A stretch of 64,000 nucleotides of DNA from Agriotes lineatus (Eukaryota; Arthropoda; Insecta; Coleoptera; Elateridae), in NCBI GenBank assembly GCA_940337035.1, contig CALNHX010007658.1, positions 1-64,000 on the forward strand, read 5' to 3'. Below, one piece after another: positions 1 through 10,236 of the stretch (position 1 is its first letter; every line of letters starts with the position of its first letter). The notes beneath the pieces are model-generated. The model saw nothing but the letters and a program-made list of their open reading frames with translations. It did no database searches and had not been told where the DNA came from. Position numbers and translations under genes: made by a program.

Positions 1-440
1 CTAGGGAGTCTTTTATGAAAAAGCCACGATCTGTCAATACAAAATCTCCCACCATATCCATGTGATATAAATGATATTGATCCAGGAGGAGTGATGCCTA
101 TTAGTACCTTTACCGTATTATGTTGTTTGTACGTAGACCATGTAGTACATTGTACTTCAAGGCTACTTGATTTTTCCACTCTCATCTCAAAACAATCGAT
201 TATTACTGAAATCTTGTTGCCAAATGCTACCTTGAAGCATTCTGGCATTGATTTAATCACCTGATCTCGTTCAGGCCAAATAATAAAATTTTTCATCCGA
301 TGATACATAATATTCAATGTAGTATAAAATATTCTGGAAATTGTTAGTACGCTGACGTTAAACATGTATGCCAATAAACTAAAATCTAAATTTAATCTAA
401 GTTTTATCACCGTTATCAAAAACGTGCCTCTAAGCATGTT
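1..440 (-). pseudogene. DDE_Tnp_4-type transposase fragment, truncated by window edge
   Basis: Read on the minus strand from an ATG near 438, an open frame runs to the window edge. It contains the blocks LRLNLDFSLLAYMFNVS, MYHRMKNFIIWPER, VIIDCFEM, TTWSTYKQHNTVKVLIGITP and GSISFISHGYGG. These match, in order, the HTH-like and catalytic region of the DDE_4 transposases (Harbinger/ISL2EU-like relatives), where the D of IIDCFE is the first catalytic acidic residue. Past the GYGG block, near 45, the family-like sequence (VLTDRGFF) continues in a different frame, so a small indel has broken the gene. The rest of the catalytic domain lies outside the window. Such enzymes cut and paste DNA in the nucleus. 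The family call is secure; the exact subgroup is not. Confidence 0.85.
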
Positions 441-1133
441 TTACGTACTGAATTAGGAATAAATATATATAATTAAATGTGAACTGTATATATTGTATGT
501 ATTTGGTGTAGCATTTGCTATATAGTAGACGTGTGTAAAAGAATTTTTTTTGTAATGTCACAAATAAAGTATATCTATCTAACATGCAAAACTTTAAATG
601 CGCGAGGGCTACAGCGTCATTCTTCCATGCTCACGTAAAACTTTTACATTCGCTGGAAAATTCTCACTTTTTTTAACTTGTAGAACAATCTACTATTAAT
701 TCACTAGCGATTTAAGAAGAAAATTAACTCGCTAGCATATAAACATTATAAACAGTTACTTATGGTTGCTATTATAGAGATAATAATAATAATGCCAGTT
801 TAAAATGACAAAGAAATAATAATTAATCGAGTTATTTAACAATAACAGTAATGGCGTAACTGGAGACTTCAGTTACCACATTTATATTTTTATGACGCTC
901 AACGCCTCAATGGCTTAAACCTGAAAAGAAACACAGATTGCAGGCAGCTGAAAATTATTTCGGTGGCGCAAATAATTCTCACATATAATCTCATAAGAGC
1001 ATTAATTCTTTCCGCAATTTTTTTTACTGCGTTCCAACAACGTCGTATTAATTAGGACGCCTTCCAGAGGCGAGCGTTACCTTTCCAGAGACTTTCCATT
1101 TGAAAATATATTTTTTGGAACTTTTCCTTACTG
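441..1133. other. AT-rich spacer, no gene recognised
   Basis: No long frame, domain or clear repeat boundary was seen. The left part probably belongs to the 5' side of the transposon whose transposase ends at 440, but no terminal repeat was found. Confidence 0.4.
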
Positions 1134-1573
1134 CCAATCTCTAGCGTGCTTTTAAAGCTTTCTTTAGTGCAACAAAAGTTATTAAATTTGTTGTACACTT
1201 TAAATGCGGCATATGCCGCGGGTTTCAGCTAGTTAATTAAAGAATATGAAAGTGAACCATTCCTGTTCAAAATAAAAAATATATTGCACCCAATTAAGAA
1301 AACTCCATTCCACAACTTAGAAGATACTCCGGCAAAAAAAATACGAATACATGCAGTAACAAGTTGCAAGATTCAAAAGAAATTCCACATTTTCAACAAT
1401 TATTTATGTTGGCATCTCAGCGTGAATTCGACACGAAGACATTAGCATTCTATGGAGTATTAGATTATTCCAAACTAGCTGAAGCCCGCGGCATATGTCG
1501 CATTTAAAATGTAGGACGAATCTAATAACTTTTGTTGCACTAAAGAAAGTTTTAAAAGCACGCTAGAGATTGG
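1134..1573. mobile_element. Element with ~101-bp inverted repeats
   Basis: The segment 1134-1234 reappears as its reverse complement at 1473-1573, with about 90% identity by eye. The outer ends read CCAATCTCTAGCGTGC and the inner ends GCGGGTTTCAGCTAGTT. The roughly 240-bp centre is AT-rich with no coding signal. It is either a MITE with long inverted repeats or two copies of one repeat end inserted head-to-head. No target duplication could be identified outside the arms. Confidence 0.6.
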
Positions 1574-1655
1574 AAATTTTTGGATAGCCTTCAGGCCACC
1601 TTCCTACATATTGGATACAGCCGATACTGCTGAATTGAATAGTGTCTTCTTTTTT

Positions 1656-2315
1656 ACTTCCTTTTACAATAAAGGAAGTATTGGATTCACCCCAAAAATT
1701 CGAAATTGAGTTTTCAACAGATCTTCACGTTTCAGAGTCTCCTGAACCCAAAAAACATATATTTTTTTATTGGTCTGTCTGTGTGTGTGTGTGTGTGTGT
1801 CTGTGTGAGTGTCTGTCTGTGAACAGAATATCTCAAAAACGAAAAGAGGTATGGGGTTGAAACTTTATATATAAGTTTTGTGTACTATGTAGATGCGACA
1901 GCAAGCTTTTGAAGAAAATCGCATAACTGGAAGTAGGTGTTTACTCTTGTGATTTTTCAGTTTTTTTTCGATTTATTCAAAAACGGTTCTAACGATTTTT
2001 TTCAAACTTCTCATTTGTATTACATTTTTAATGTGTATTGATGTGAGATAGGTGATTTTCCAGTTGAACACCTCTAAAATGGGTTTCTTTTGTTTTTTAA
2101 AAAAAATTTTATTAACTCCTATTTTAAATAGAAGACCCGGTATATTATTACATTTTTGAATTCAGCTTAAAATTATAGAGAAAATTTGTCTCTTCACCTA
2201 ACGCTCTATTTTGCACCGTTTTTGTACAATTTGTAATTTTTGAAAATTTTTGACCAATGCTTAAAAATTTAAAATCAAATTTTTGACTAATAATAAGATC
2301 ACTGTAAAAGGAAGT
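1656..2315. mobile_element. Non-coding MITE-like element with ACTTCCTTTTACA terminal inverted repeats
   Basis: ACTTCCTTTTACA at 1656-1668 is matched by TGTAAAAGGAAGT at 2303-2315. The 5' end has a second internal copy of the motif (TAAAGGAAGT), forming a short terminal hairpin. Inside are a TG/TC simple repeat and AT-rich DNA with poly-T runs. The 72-aa frame across the TG repeat is not a gene. The superfamily is unknown. Confidence 0.55.
1773..1822. repeat. (TG)n microsatellite with TCTG interruptions
   Basis: An uninterrupted TG run of about ten units is flanked by GTCTGTCTG blocks inside the MITE at 1656-2315. Confidence 0.9.
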
Positions 2316-2352
2316 TGTGTGCGTGTATCACACCAGATTTTTCTGTTCAGTA

Positions 2353-2690
2353 TTAAATGATAATAATTATTGTTACAATGCTGTAAATTGAATTAGTGGA
2401 AATGTCACTGGGACAGTTTCCAAAAACTAAATTCCTGGAATTTGCTGATATCTTCTTCTTCTTCTTCTTCTTGGCTGTTTTAGCTCTGGTTTCGGCGGCA
2501 TAAGTTAAGATGGGTCTGACGCAGGTTTTATAGATCTGTACTTTACTTTCAACCGACATGTGCTTATTTGTCCATATCACGTCTCGTAGGTAGCCTGATA
2601 TCGCAGCCACTTTCATTGCTTGACTGCGAACTTCCTCGTTTAGGTTTCTCATGCTAGATGTGTGTACACCTAGGTAGTTAAAGTTCATAA
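2353..2690 (-). pseudogene. Non-LTR retrotransposon reverse transcriptase, thumb fragment
   Basis: The minus-strand frame has FNYLGVHTSS near its start, then SGYLRDVIWTNKHM and KTCVRPILTYAAETR. This is the region that follows the YADD palm block in LINE reverse transcriptases of the RTE/Jockey-like endonuclease-RT type. Both the upstream palm and the downstream end are missing. The recognisable RT stops at AETRAKT, where a (CTT)n tract (read as poly-Lys on this strand) replaces the expected sequence. It is a dead fragment and probably the same family as the piece at 13758-15275, whose visible part ends just before the block this one starts with. Confidence 0.8.
2451..2472. repeat. (CTT)n microsatellite at the broken end of an RT fragment
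   Basis: About seven CTT units lie exactly where homology to the reverse transcriptase ends, so repeat expansion or a breakpoint at this tract marks the truncation. Confidence 0.85.
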
Positions 2691-2699
2691 CTTTGTTAG

Positions 2700-3278
2700 A
2701 TCATCTTTAAGTCCGGTCGTCATTTTAAATTTTGGGCTCGATCCGGCCCTGCCTGTCCTCTGCTTGCAGCGTATTTTAGGCATTTGTACCTCGCAGTCCG
2801 TGTATCGGTTAAAATTAATTCAGATAGTCACGCTTTGTTAGCAGAATTTTATTTTTAAATTCACCCTTTGTTCTTTGTTGCCTGCAAGGCGGATGCAGAT
2901 TACGTTTCTCAGTATTTCGCTAGTTTGAGACTTTTAACCTTCAAGTCCCGTGTGGATCGCCCAGTCAGCTTTCTTGCGCTTCTGTTGAAATTTTCCGTTA
3001 CCTTCCTTCGTCTTCGCATATGCAAGAGAAAGATGCATATAGGACGCGTTGGTAGCCGTTGGCTTTGGCCACAGTTTGAAATTCAGTTCCGACCCGATCT
3101 TGCAGTATACAGCACGTGTTCTAAGATCACACCCCCTGACGGCTTCGCGTAGTGCCGCCGTTGGGGGTGGCTTTGTTCTCGTTTCCGTCTTCTGCGTTAA
3201 TTTATGTGTTTCGTTATTGTTGGCGCCTTATGAAGGAGTCGTATGCTATCGTTACGAGGGAATATCAGTTACAACAGC
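2700..3278. other. Unassigned DNA upstream of the LTR element
   Basis: Locally less AT-rich than its surroundings, with two overlapping short frames (2868-3152 and 3049-3330) that show no recognisable domain. No promoter or exon signal was convincing. Confidence 0.3.
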
Positions 3279-4249
3279 TGTAACAACCCGCAAGAAATTG
3301 CGTTATATTTATAAATCTTATAGATTTTAAGTTGTCATGAGGAAGAATAAAACAGCCGTCCCTGCATAAATTAAATTTATTGCGAACGCAAAATGTCATT
3401 TACTAAGCACGTAAAAGGTTACATTGTTATAATCCAAGCAACGGTTGAATTGCATCCGGGAAGTCAAGAAATTCGATATTAACTTACTGGCACTATTTTC
3501 TTAGAATCGGGCTGCGCCAGCAAACATGCAATTTCTGTACTGTGAGAACCCATGAGTCAGTTTGGTTTCATGCAGTACCAAGAGCCGCTAAGAATAAAGC
3601 CATTTTGGCAAGTTGGCAAAACGGGAACTCCCGGCTATTCACGAAAGAAACTTACCTTTTGGGGAACGCGAACTGGACAGTCAGTCTTCCCGTATCCCGC
3701 GAGATAATAACTAATTACCGGCAAAAGCCGTTTCGGGCGACCGCGTCCCGGCGCCATGCCGCGAGCCGGGCGAAACAACCTAAGTTAAAATTGAAAGTTC
3801 TATTTAAAATTTATGTGAGCCAGTGTTGTGACAAGCCACTCAAAATTCAAGGATTGCCAACCAGGGGATCTAAAATCTAGCCGAACATATTTAAATTATT
3901 ATAACTGAACACGGTCGCGCCGTTTAAACTAAATAATCAAATCAAGGGGAAGTAGCCGACGCAGGAGTAACAGGTCAGACTTAATTGTTGTTATTTCATA
4001 TTAACCAACTCAAAGGGCCGTCGCTAGATTTATTCTATTCCTTCCAAAACAATTTTAATGTCATAAACTTTAAGCGTAATTCCGATCAATTATATTCACG
4101 AAACTAGAGCAATTTAAGCATAGAGCCGTTTGGGCGAATGATCATTGTATTTGGGCAGAATTGATACTTGTTTTTCAATATAGTGTTATATTATTCTTTG
4201 GCGTTTTATTTTATTGACATTAGGCTTTACAAGCCCTAAATTAAGAGCA
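3279..4249 (+). repeat. 5' LTR
   Basis: Starts TGTAACAACC. The first ~590 bp are almost identical to 11406-11990. The remainder aligns with the right LTR only in blocks (for example 4021-4080), with unrelated sequence between. The end is placed at ...TTAAGAGCA (4249) by alignment with the right LTR. An alternative end at ...CTTTACA (4367), directly before TTGGTGGCAGCGG, is possible. The 112- and 102-aa frames in the two LTRs are the same non-coding sequence and are not genes. Confidence 0.75.
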
Positions 4250-4368
4250 GGGTTCAGCGATCGAGTTATCCTACGAAGAAGCGAAATTTGTGGTCTAAGA
4301 GGGAAAACTACCCCTAAGACCACCATAAGGGTTGCAGCCCCTAACATAAGGGTTGCAATACTTTACAT

Positions 4369-4950
4369 TGGTGGCAGCGGACTAACCCTACTCCGAATTA
4401 AAAGTTTGAACCCCTTAAGAAACTTAGATTTTTTTTCTCTTGTTTTTATAAAAATTTAAACATAACTCAATTAGAATTTGCCAATCATAGCAATACAATA
4501 CATTGGTGGCAGCGGGTTAAAACAACCCCTTATAACTTGAGTTTTCATCCCTTAAAGGGTACGGAAATTCCAAAAATTTGTTTTTTGTTTTTTTCTTAAA
4601 TTTAAACACCAAATTAACATCTGCCAACCCTTACAAATGGTGGCAGAGAAAACTACCCTTAACTACAGCCCTTAAAAATAACCCTCAAAGAAAATTTACG
4701 GAAACATGTTTATTTTTGTTTTTTAAATTTAAATATTTAGTTCAATTAACTTCTGCCAACCATAAAACGTAATGGTGGCATCGAACTACCCCAGCTTCCA
4801 AATTAAAGGCATCAACCCCAAAGTAACAGGTTCAACCCCTAAAAACTCGATTTTTTTCTTTCATTTTTTATAAAAATTTAAACACCTACATCAATGAACA
4901 TCTGCTAACCATATCACAAAATGGTTGCAGTGGTTTTAAACTACCCTTAT
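4369..4950 (+). repeat. Five degenerate ~134-bp tandem repeats starting with a PBS-like motif
   Basis: TGGTGGCAGCGG or close variants recur at 4369, 4504, 4638, 4773 and 4922 (steps of 135, 134, 135 and 149). Each is followed by a CCCTTA-type block, a poly-T stretch, AATTTAAACA and a CATCTGCCAACC-like block. This is the leader just inside the 5' LTR, where a tRNA primer-binding site is expected. Confidence 0.7.
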
Positions 4951-5945
4951 AACTTGATTTTTCAACCCGTAACTGAAATTTCAGCACGAAGGAGTTTTGC
5001 AAGAAATTTTATCGGTCGGTAATACGCAGGGAAATCATAGGTTGCAAAAATTTGGCAGCAAATCAATCACAGCGTGTTAAATTAAATACTGCAACCCCCA
5101 TAAGGTATTATTCAAGTGAAGGGAAGTACATCGGAAGGATCACAGCGAACGCCCGCAAATTAATGTGCTTTTAACAATTTTACGCTTTTAGGAAATGTAC
5201 ATAATTTTATTTTTGTGCGATTTTGTGTATTTTTTCTACGTTTTTCCTCTAGGAGCATCAAATTTTGGTAGGTTTCTGTGTGCCACAAGACAGCAATAAT
5301 AATTTCGAATTCAACGGCGTACTGGTAATTAAAACAACTCGAACGCTCTAAACTTAGCACTAAATTCTACCCCCGACACTGTGAAAGCGGTACAGAGGGG
5401 CTAAAAATTGGTAGGCAAATAAAACAATTTTAAACAATTTTTCTGCTAATAATCTGCAACAATTAGGGATAACAGTGACAATAAATACAATTCCCGCATC
5501 ATTTCTGCAACTAAAGATCGTTTAAAACTTTGCCAAGGGTGGCACACATAGGCGCCGCATAAATAAAATAAAACAAAACTTGTAAAAATTATTGGTATCA
5601 GGACAAGTACAAAGTAATAACTTAGTGAGTCATAAAGGCAATTATTTTATACGTGTAACCGAAAAATAAGTTCACAATTTACAATATTGGAAAATTATAT
5701 ACAGGGATTTTTAAATAATCGGGGGCATTTAACTAGAAGTTTCGCAGATCAAAAACTAAATACCGTAGAAGGGCTACATTTTCAGAGCATTTCAAGTCAT
5801 AATTTAAAATAAAATGGAAAGAACGCGGAACTACTTTTAAGTCAATTTCGAACAGGGGCAAACAAAAATATTATGAAACATTTAGGACCTTTATTAAGCG
5901 TATTGAAAATTTGAATGTAGAGAAAGCGGAAGAAATTCAAATAGA

Positions 5946-6386
5946 ATGATGGAAAAAATTAGCGCTAATAAATTTAAAAACAATAATCCAGTGTTCACAG
6001 TGCTCACAACACAAAATACAGTTTGTTTCAATTGTGGACGCAATAATCATATTGCGAAATACTGTTTCTTTAAATTAAACTCGGAAACGAAAGCTACAGC
6101 TACTGGTTTACCATTTTTACAAGGCGTACAACACAAAATAAAATTTGTTTTAATTGCGGACGCAACAATCACATTGCGAAGTGCTGGTTCTTTGAATTGA
6201 ACTAGGAGAGAAGCACTCAACATAATTTAATTTTTTAGGGGACATGCTAATTTTGACAATGCTACGGCACATAATTTTTATAAGCCGCAGGCCGGATTTA
6301 ATCAGAATAATCAAATTACAGGGTGGCAGTCACCCAATTACAACAATTACACGGGAAATAATGCAAGAAAAAAGTCACAACACTAG
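5946..6386 (+). pseudogene. Gag nucleocapsid remnant with two zinc knuckles
   Basis: The first knuckle, CFNCGRNNHIAKYC, fits C-x2-C-x4-H-x4-C, the RNA-binding CCHC finger of Ty3/gypsy-type Gag. About 105 bp downstream the same sequence is repeated in another frame as CFNCGRNNHIAKCW, where two base changes shift the last cysteine and break the spacing. A further frame change leads to an Asn/Gln/Tyr-rich tail (around 6241-6386, for example GFNQNNQ and NYNNYTGNN) ending at a stop. Upstream capsid sequence is not recognisable. As Gag it would package element RNA in cytoplasmic particles, but frameshifts make this copy inactive. The knuckle identification is firm; its extent is approximate. Confidence 0.75.
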
Positions 6387-6862
6387 AATAAATTTTAAAA
6401 TTATAAAGGTACGCACAGTTAGAAAAAAATCAATTATAATAGTAGGTAATATACAACAAAATATTAAGGTAATAACGCTAACAGTAATAGAAACTGTAAG
6501 GCGAAGGTAAACTCAAGAAAGTACTATGGAAATTTAAAAAAAAAATCGGGACTAGGGAAGAACTCACAATAAGGTAAATAAAAATTTTAAGTTATGCTTG
6601 GCTAATTAATAATAAAACGGTGAAAAAATTTTCCACCTGCACCCTAACAGTATGGGGCAGGGAATTAACAATTTGCGCCAATCCAAAACAATGATTAACA
6701 ATTTTAAAATGCGGTACAATTAAATTAATAACGAAATAGGTACAGAAGAGGTATTAAATTAAATAACAATAGCGATACACAAGAAGATTATAATGAAGAA
6801 GATATTTTAGAAGAAAGGAAAATAAGGAAATATAGCTGTCAGGTACAAAAATTAAGAGATTT

Positions 6863-7215
6863 CAGGGATTCCAGTCACCCTAGGTAAGAGGGAAAAACGA
6901 CGGAATACCCATAAAAATTGTAGTGGGGAATTGTGGGTCTCAATCATCGTCAGAGGTTCGAGACGGAGGTTGCACTCAGCAACATTACTCGCTCTTGCAT
7001 TCGGCAAGAGGTGGAGTGACACAATGCGAAATTTAAGAAATCTCAGGGATTCCAGTAACCCCAAGTAGGAGGGAAAAACGATGGAATACCCATAAAAAAG
7101 TAAAGTTGGGAATTGTGGGTCTCAATCATCGGCAGAGGTTCGAGACGGAGGTTGCACTCAGCAACATTACTCGCTCTTGCATTCGGCAGGAGGTGGAGTG
7201 ACACAATTCGAAGAT
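6863..7215 (+). repeat. 181-bp tandem duplication
   Basis: CAGGGATTCCAGT at 6863 and 7044 begins two copies about 90% identical, each containing GGAATTGTGGGTCTCAATCATC and a block ending in GGTGGAGTGACACAAT. The second copy runs into the frame at 7113-7553. Confidence 0.85.
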
Positions 7216-7553
7216 TCTCAAGAAAAAGCTCAAAGGAACCGAAAACAGGATCCGCAGCTAGAGAATCAGTAGGAAGGAAGAAGGCAAATAAAACCAATAA
7301 AAAGAGGGACGTCATAAAGGCTGATCACCTAGACGCAATCTTAAACTCTTTAGTGCGCAAAGAGGATATTGGAAACAATGCCGAAGAAGTCACGGGAAAA
7401 AGTGACAAGGAACTAGGGAGAAAGTTCAGTAAGGAAGCCATGGTTCACAAAGGTAAAAATGCTAGGAGAAAGCATATAAATGGAAATGCCAATGAAGTAG
7501 GCAATATTTTTATCCACAGTGTTGGAAAACTAAGCGAAGAAGAAGAAAAATAA
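7113..7553 (+). CDS. Lys/Arg-rich 146-aa frame inside the LTR element, function unknown
   Basis: An uninterrupted frame of 146 codons starts in the second 181-bp repeat and ends TAA. The first ~35 residues come from the duplicated block. The rest is highly charged (KKANKTNKKRD, KEDIGNNAEEV and a C-terminal KLSEEEEK). No domain is recognised and there is no signal peptide or membrane segment. Directly downstream, the 48-bp repeats would continue a Lys/Glu-rich protein in a shifted frame, so this may be the first part of a longer charged protein truncated by mutation. It could also be a chance frame in purine-rich DNA. Confidence 0.35.
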   Translation: MWVSIIGRGSRRRLHSATLLALAFGRRWSDTIRRFSRKSSKEPKTGSAARESVGRKKANKTNKKRDVIKADHLDAILNSLVRKEDIGNNAEEVTGKSDKELGRKFSKEAMVHKGKNARRKHINGNANEVGNIFIHSVGKLSEEEEK

Positions 7554-7575
7554 ATCCTGCAGCAAGAATATGAAA

Positions 7576-7790
7576 ATAAAGTAAAGGAAGAAAAATTACG
7601 TAGGGATTCGAAAGAAGAATCTTAAGAAAAAGAAGGAAGAAAAATTAGGTAGGGATTCGAAAGAAGAATCTAAGAAAAATAAGGAAGAAAAATTAGGTAG
7701 GGATTCGAGAGAAGAATCTAAGAAAAAGAAGGAAGAAAAATTACGTAGGGATTCGAAAGAAGAATCTAAGAAAATAAAGGAAGAAAATTT
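7576..7790 (+). repeat. Four 48-bp repeats encoding a 16-residue Lys/Glu/Arg unit
   Basis: GTAGGGATTCG recurs at 7600, 7649, 7697 and 7745. Each unit reads approximately EEKLRRDSKEESKKKK. The first step is 49 bp because of one extra T near 7622 (CTTAAG against CTAAG), which shifts the frame. A period that is a multiple of three and a conserved peptide suggest the array arose in coding sequence. Confidence 0.85.
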
Positions 7791-7870
7791 AAAATGGGTA
7801 AGTAAAAAGGTACCGAATTATTAAGAAGTGTTCCAAGGAAGTAATATAAAGGAACAGGTAAATATGGTAA

Positions 7871-8179
7871 GTGAAAAACTTGTGTATCGAAGAAACAAAA
7901 CTTGGGCGAAGAAAAAAGGAAGAAGAAATTCAAGAAAATCAAGAAAGTGCAGAATACGAAGAAAAACGAAATAAAATTATTATAAACTTAATACTACCTC
8001 CCCGTACCGAAATAAATCATGAAGCTAAAAATATAAATTTCACCAAAATAAATCGCGAAGCTAAAAATATAAATTTCACCAAAATAAATCATGAAGCTAA
8101 AAATATAAATTTCACCAAAATAAATTGTGAAGCTAAAACTATAAATTTCACCAAAAGAAATTGCGAAGCCAAAATATAA
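7871..8179 (+). CDS. 102-aa frame with 12-residue repeats (36-bp minisatellite), function unknown
   Basis: An open frame whose second half is about 4.5 copies of a 36-bp unit (8010-8178) encoding INHEAKNINFTK with small changes (NREAK, NCEAK). The first half is Glu/Lys-rich. The repeat period preserves the frame and most differences sit at one residue position, which suggests past coding function, but nothing in the sequence indicates a role. It lies in the same pol-less LTR element as the 48-bp array. Confidence 0.35.
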   Translation: MKNLCIEETKLGRRKKEEEIQENQESAEYEEKRNKIIINLILPPRTEINHEAKNINFTKINREAKNINFTKINHEAKNINFTKINCEAKTINFTKRNCEAKI

Positions 8180-8689
8180 AGTTAAAAAATAAGCAATAAA
8201 GAAGAAACTAAATAATTATTAAACAATAAACAAAATATATAAATAATACAAAAATAAACACAGTATTAGCCACACACAAGCTTAAGCAAGGCGTAAGGTA
8301 AGTATGTTAAAATAAAGATTGGTATTTATAAAAATAAAAATAAAATAAAAGCAAATATCAGAATTTTAGGGACATTCAGGTAAAAATAACGAAAAATTAT
8401 TATTCAATGAGTTTTGTTAGTAAAGCATAACAATCTAAGGACTATTCCACAATCCATTTTGTTTTAAAATTGCGTTTATAGATTTCTAAATTATTTGATA
8501 ATTTAATATGAGTTGGTATACTAGAATTTTTTTAAACACAAATAACAGGTATGTTTTTGAGAAGTTGCTTTATTATAAAATACAAATAAACAATAAAAAT
8601 CGTAAAGGCAACAATAAATAATAAAGGTAAATAAGGAAACATTAAGAAATAAATAAAATAAATAGAAGAATGAAAAAATAAGCAATATC

Positions 8690-9010
8690 ACAGCAAAATT
8701 TTATTCCCTGTGTGGGAACGGGGTTAGAATATTCCCAACGCCCAGGAGTCTGGCGTGTCGTAAAAGGCGACTAAAAGACATCCCAAATTTTTTCCCGGCT
8801 AAGGAAAATCATTTTCATTCCAGATTAATCATTTTCAGTCCAAATTCATAATTTTCATTCCAGATTCATAATCTCTTAAAGAATTAAAGTAAATATAAAA
8901 GACTAAAACTTACACCAAATTTTATTCCCTGTGTGGAAAACGGGGTTTAGAATATTTCCACCGCTTAGGAGTCTAGCGGGTCGTAAAAGGCGACCAATAG
9001 ACGTCCAAAA
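8690..9010 (+). repeat. Duplicated block with CCCTGTGTGG...GTCGTAAAAGGCGAC core
   Basis: Two copies begin TTTTATTCCCTGTGTGG, near 8698 and 8918. Each contains GGAGTCT(G/A)GCG and GTCGTAAAAGGCGAC, the latter able to form a small GTCG/CGAC stem. Between them is a short ~22-bp repeat of ATTTTCATTCCAGATT type (about 8809-8875). The core is much better conserved between copies than the flanks. Its identity is unknown. Confidence 0.65.
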
Positions 9011-9396
9011 ATTAGGAACGAATAAGAAAAAGCATAAAGTAATAAATAAATATAAAGTACGATGTTAGTACTTCAGATCCTTAACAATGATGGAATAAAA
9101 ATAAATAAACACTGTCTATGGTAAAAACAATTTTCAAGGTCAAGTTAGTAAAAAGCATTAAGACGACAATATTAAAACAATTTTCTTATTCAGTACCAAA
9201 ACAATTAACAAATACTAACAATATTTTTAAAAGTAATTATCAGGGTACAGTTACGTAAGAAAAATAATGGGAATTAATATTAAGTAATAATATTTTAAAA
9301 AGCTTACTAACGTAGTAGGAATAACAAGGAAATAGAATAAGGGGAATTATAAGCAAATTAAAACATTTTAAACGTATACTTATTTGATTACTAATA

Positions 9397-9775
9397 ATGA
9401 ACAGACGAAGCTAAAAAGGGAAACAGTTATTTTATCAAATATATATTTTTTTTAATTCAGTGATATAGGATTATTTTTTAATTCTATTAAAGATTATAAA
9501 CTTGTGTTGTTTCTCATTTGAGTTTCAGTGGAAATGGTTTAAATGACAAATATGATTTTAATTAAAAATTATGAAATTTATAATTAAGTGATAATCTTTG
9601 CAAATTAATCTTTTGCACCAATAATATGAACGCGAAGCTAAAAAGAGAAACGGATTGCTTAGGCAAATAGAAACCAATTTTAATTTTTAATATAATAACA
9701 TGAATAAATTTTTTAATTTTTTTTTCTCAATGATTATCAACTTGTTTTATGTTTCTCATTAGAGTTTCAACGTTA
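9397..9775 (+). repeat. Diverged ~230-bp tandem duplication
   Basis: CGAAGCTAAAAAG(G/A)GAAAC at about 9405 and 9632, and TTTCTCATT(T/A)GAGTTTCA at about 9511 and 9740, mark two copies. The DNA between is AT-rich and differs in length. Confidence 0.6.
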
Positions 9776-10087
9776 ATGGTTGATTTTAACTTATAAGATT
9801 TAAAGTGGGAATTAGAAACATTACTTATTCAAAATTCATGTTACTGATAAGTTAACAAAAATGCTCATACCGTTGTGGACATTAATATCAAGTGAATAGT
9901 GCGCGTACAAGTTCGCGATCATAACGTACAAAGGAACAACCCCAAAACAACATTACATCAGTATCCAGCCAGGACATAGCCGATTGCCCAACTCCACAGC
10001 AGGACTACAAGGAAAAATCATACAAAGAAATGAATTTAAGCAATATAAAGTCTACGCATTTTCGGTAGAGGTTACATAAATATAATC
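9776..10087 (+). other. Internal LTR-element DNA, no gene seen
   Basis: Degenerate AT-rich sequence. No frame or motif stands out. Confidence 0.3.
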
Positions 10088-10236
10088 CAGTATGGGATGC
10101 ATTAAAGTTCCTTAAAGGTAGCCGAAGGTCAGAGAACCGCTTTTAAGGCACCAGGAAAATACCCAAATGTGGGATGCATTTAAGGTCCTCAAGGGTAGCC
10201 GAAGGTCAGCGAACCGTTGTTAAGGCACCAGGACAA
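10088..10236 (+). repeat. 77-bp tandem duplication
   Basis: GGGATGCATT at 10094 and 10171 begins two copies sharing GGTAGCCGAAGGTCAG and TTAAGGCACCAGGA. No frame spans both. Confidence 0.85.

Noticed and set aside
3542..3880. 112-aa frame repeated at 11669-11977
   Set aside because: The two frames are the same because they lie in the two LTRs. They have no domain, and the distal LTR parts break the frame differently.
7043..7315. Minus frames at 6852-7064 and 7043-7315 sharing LRIVSLHLLPNARASNV
   Set aside because: They are mirror products of the 181-bp tandem duplication. The shared peptide reflects the DNA repeat, not a gene family.
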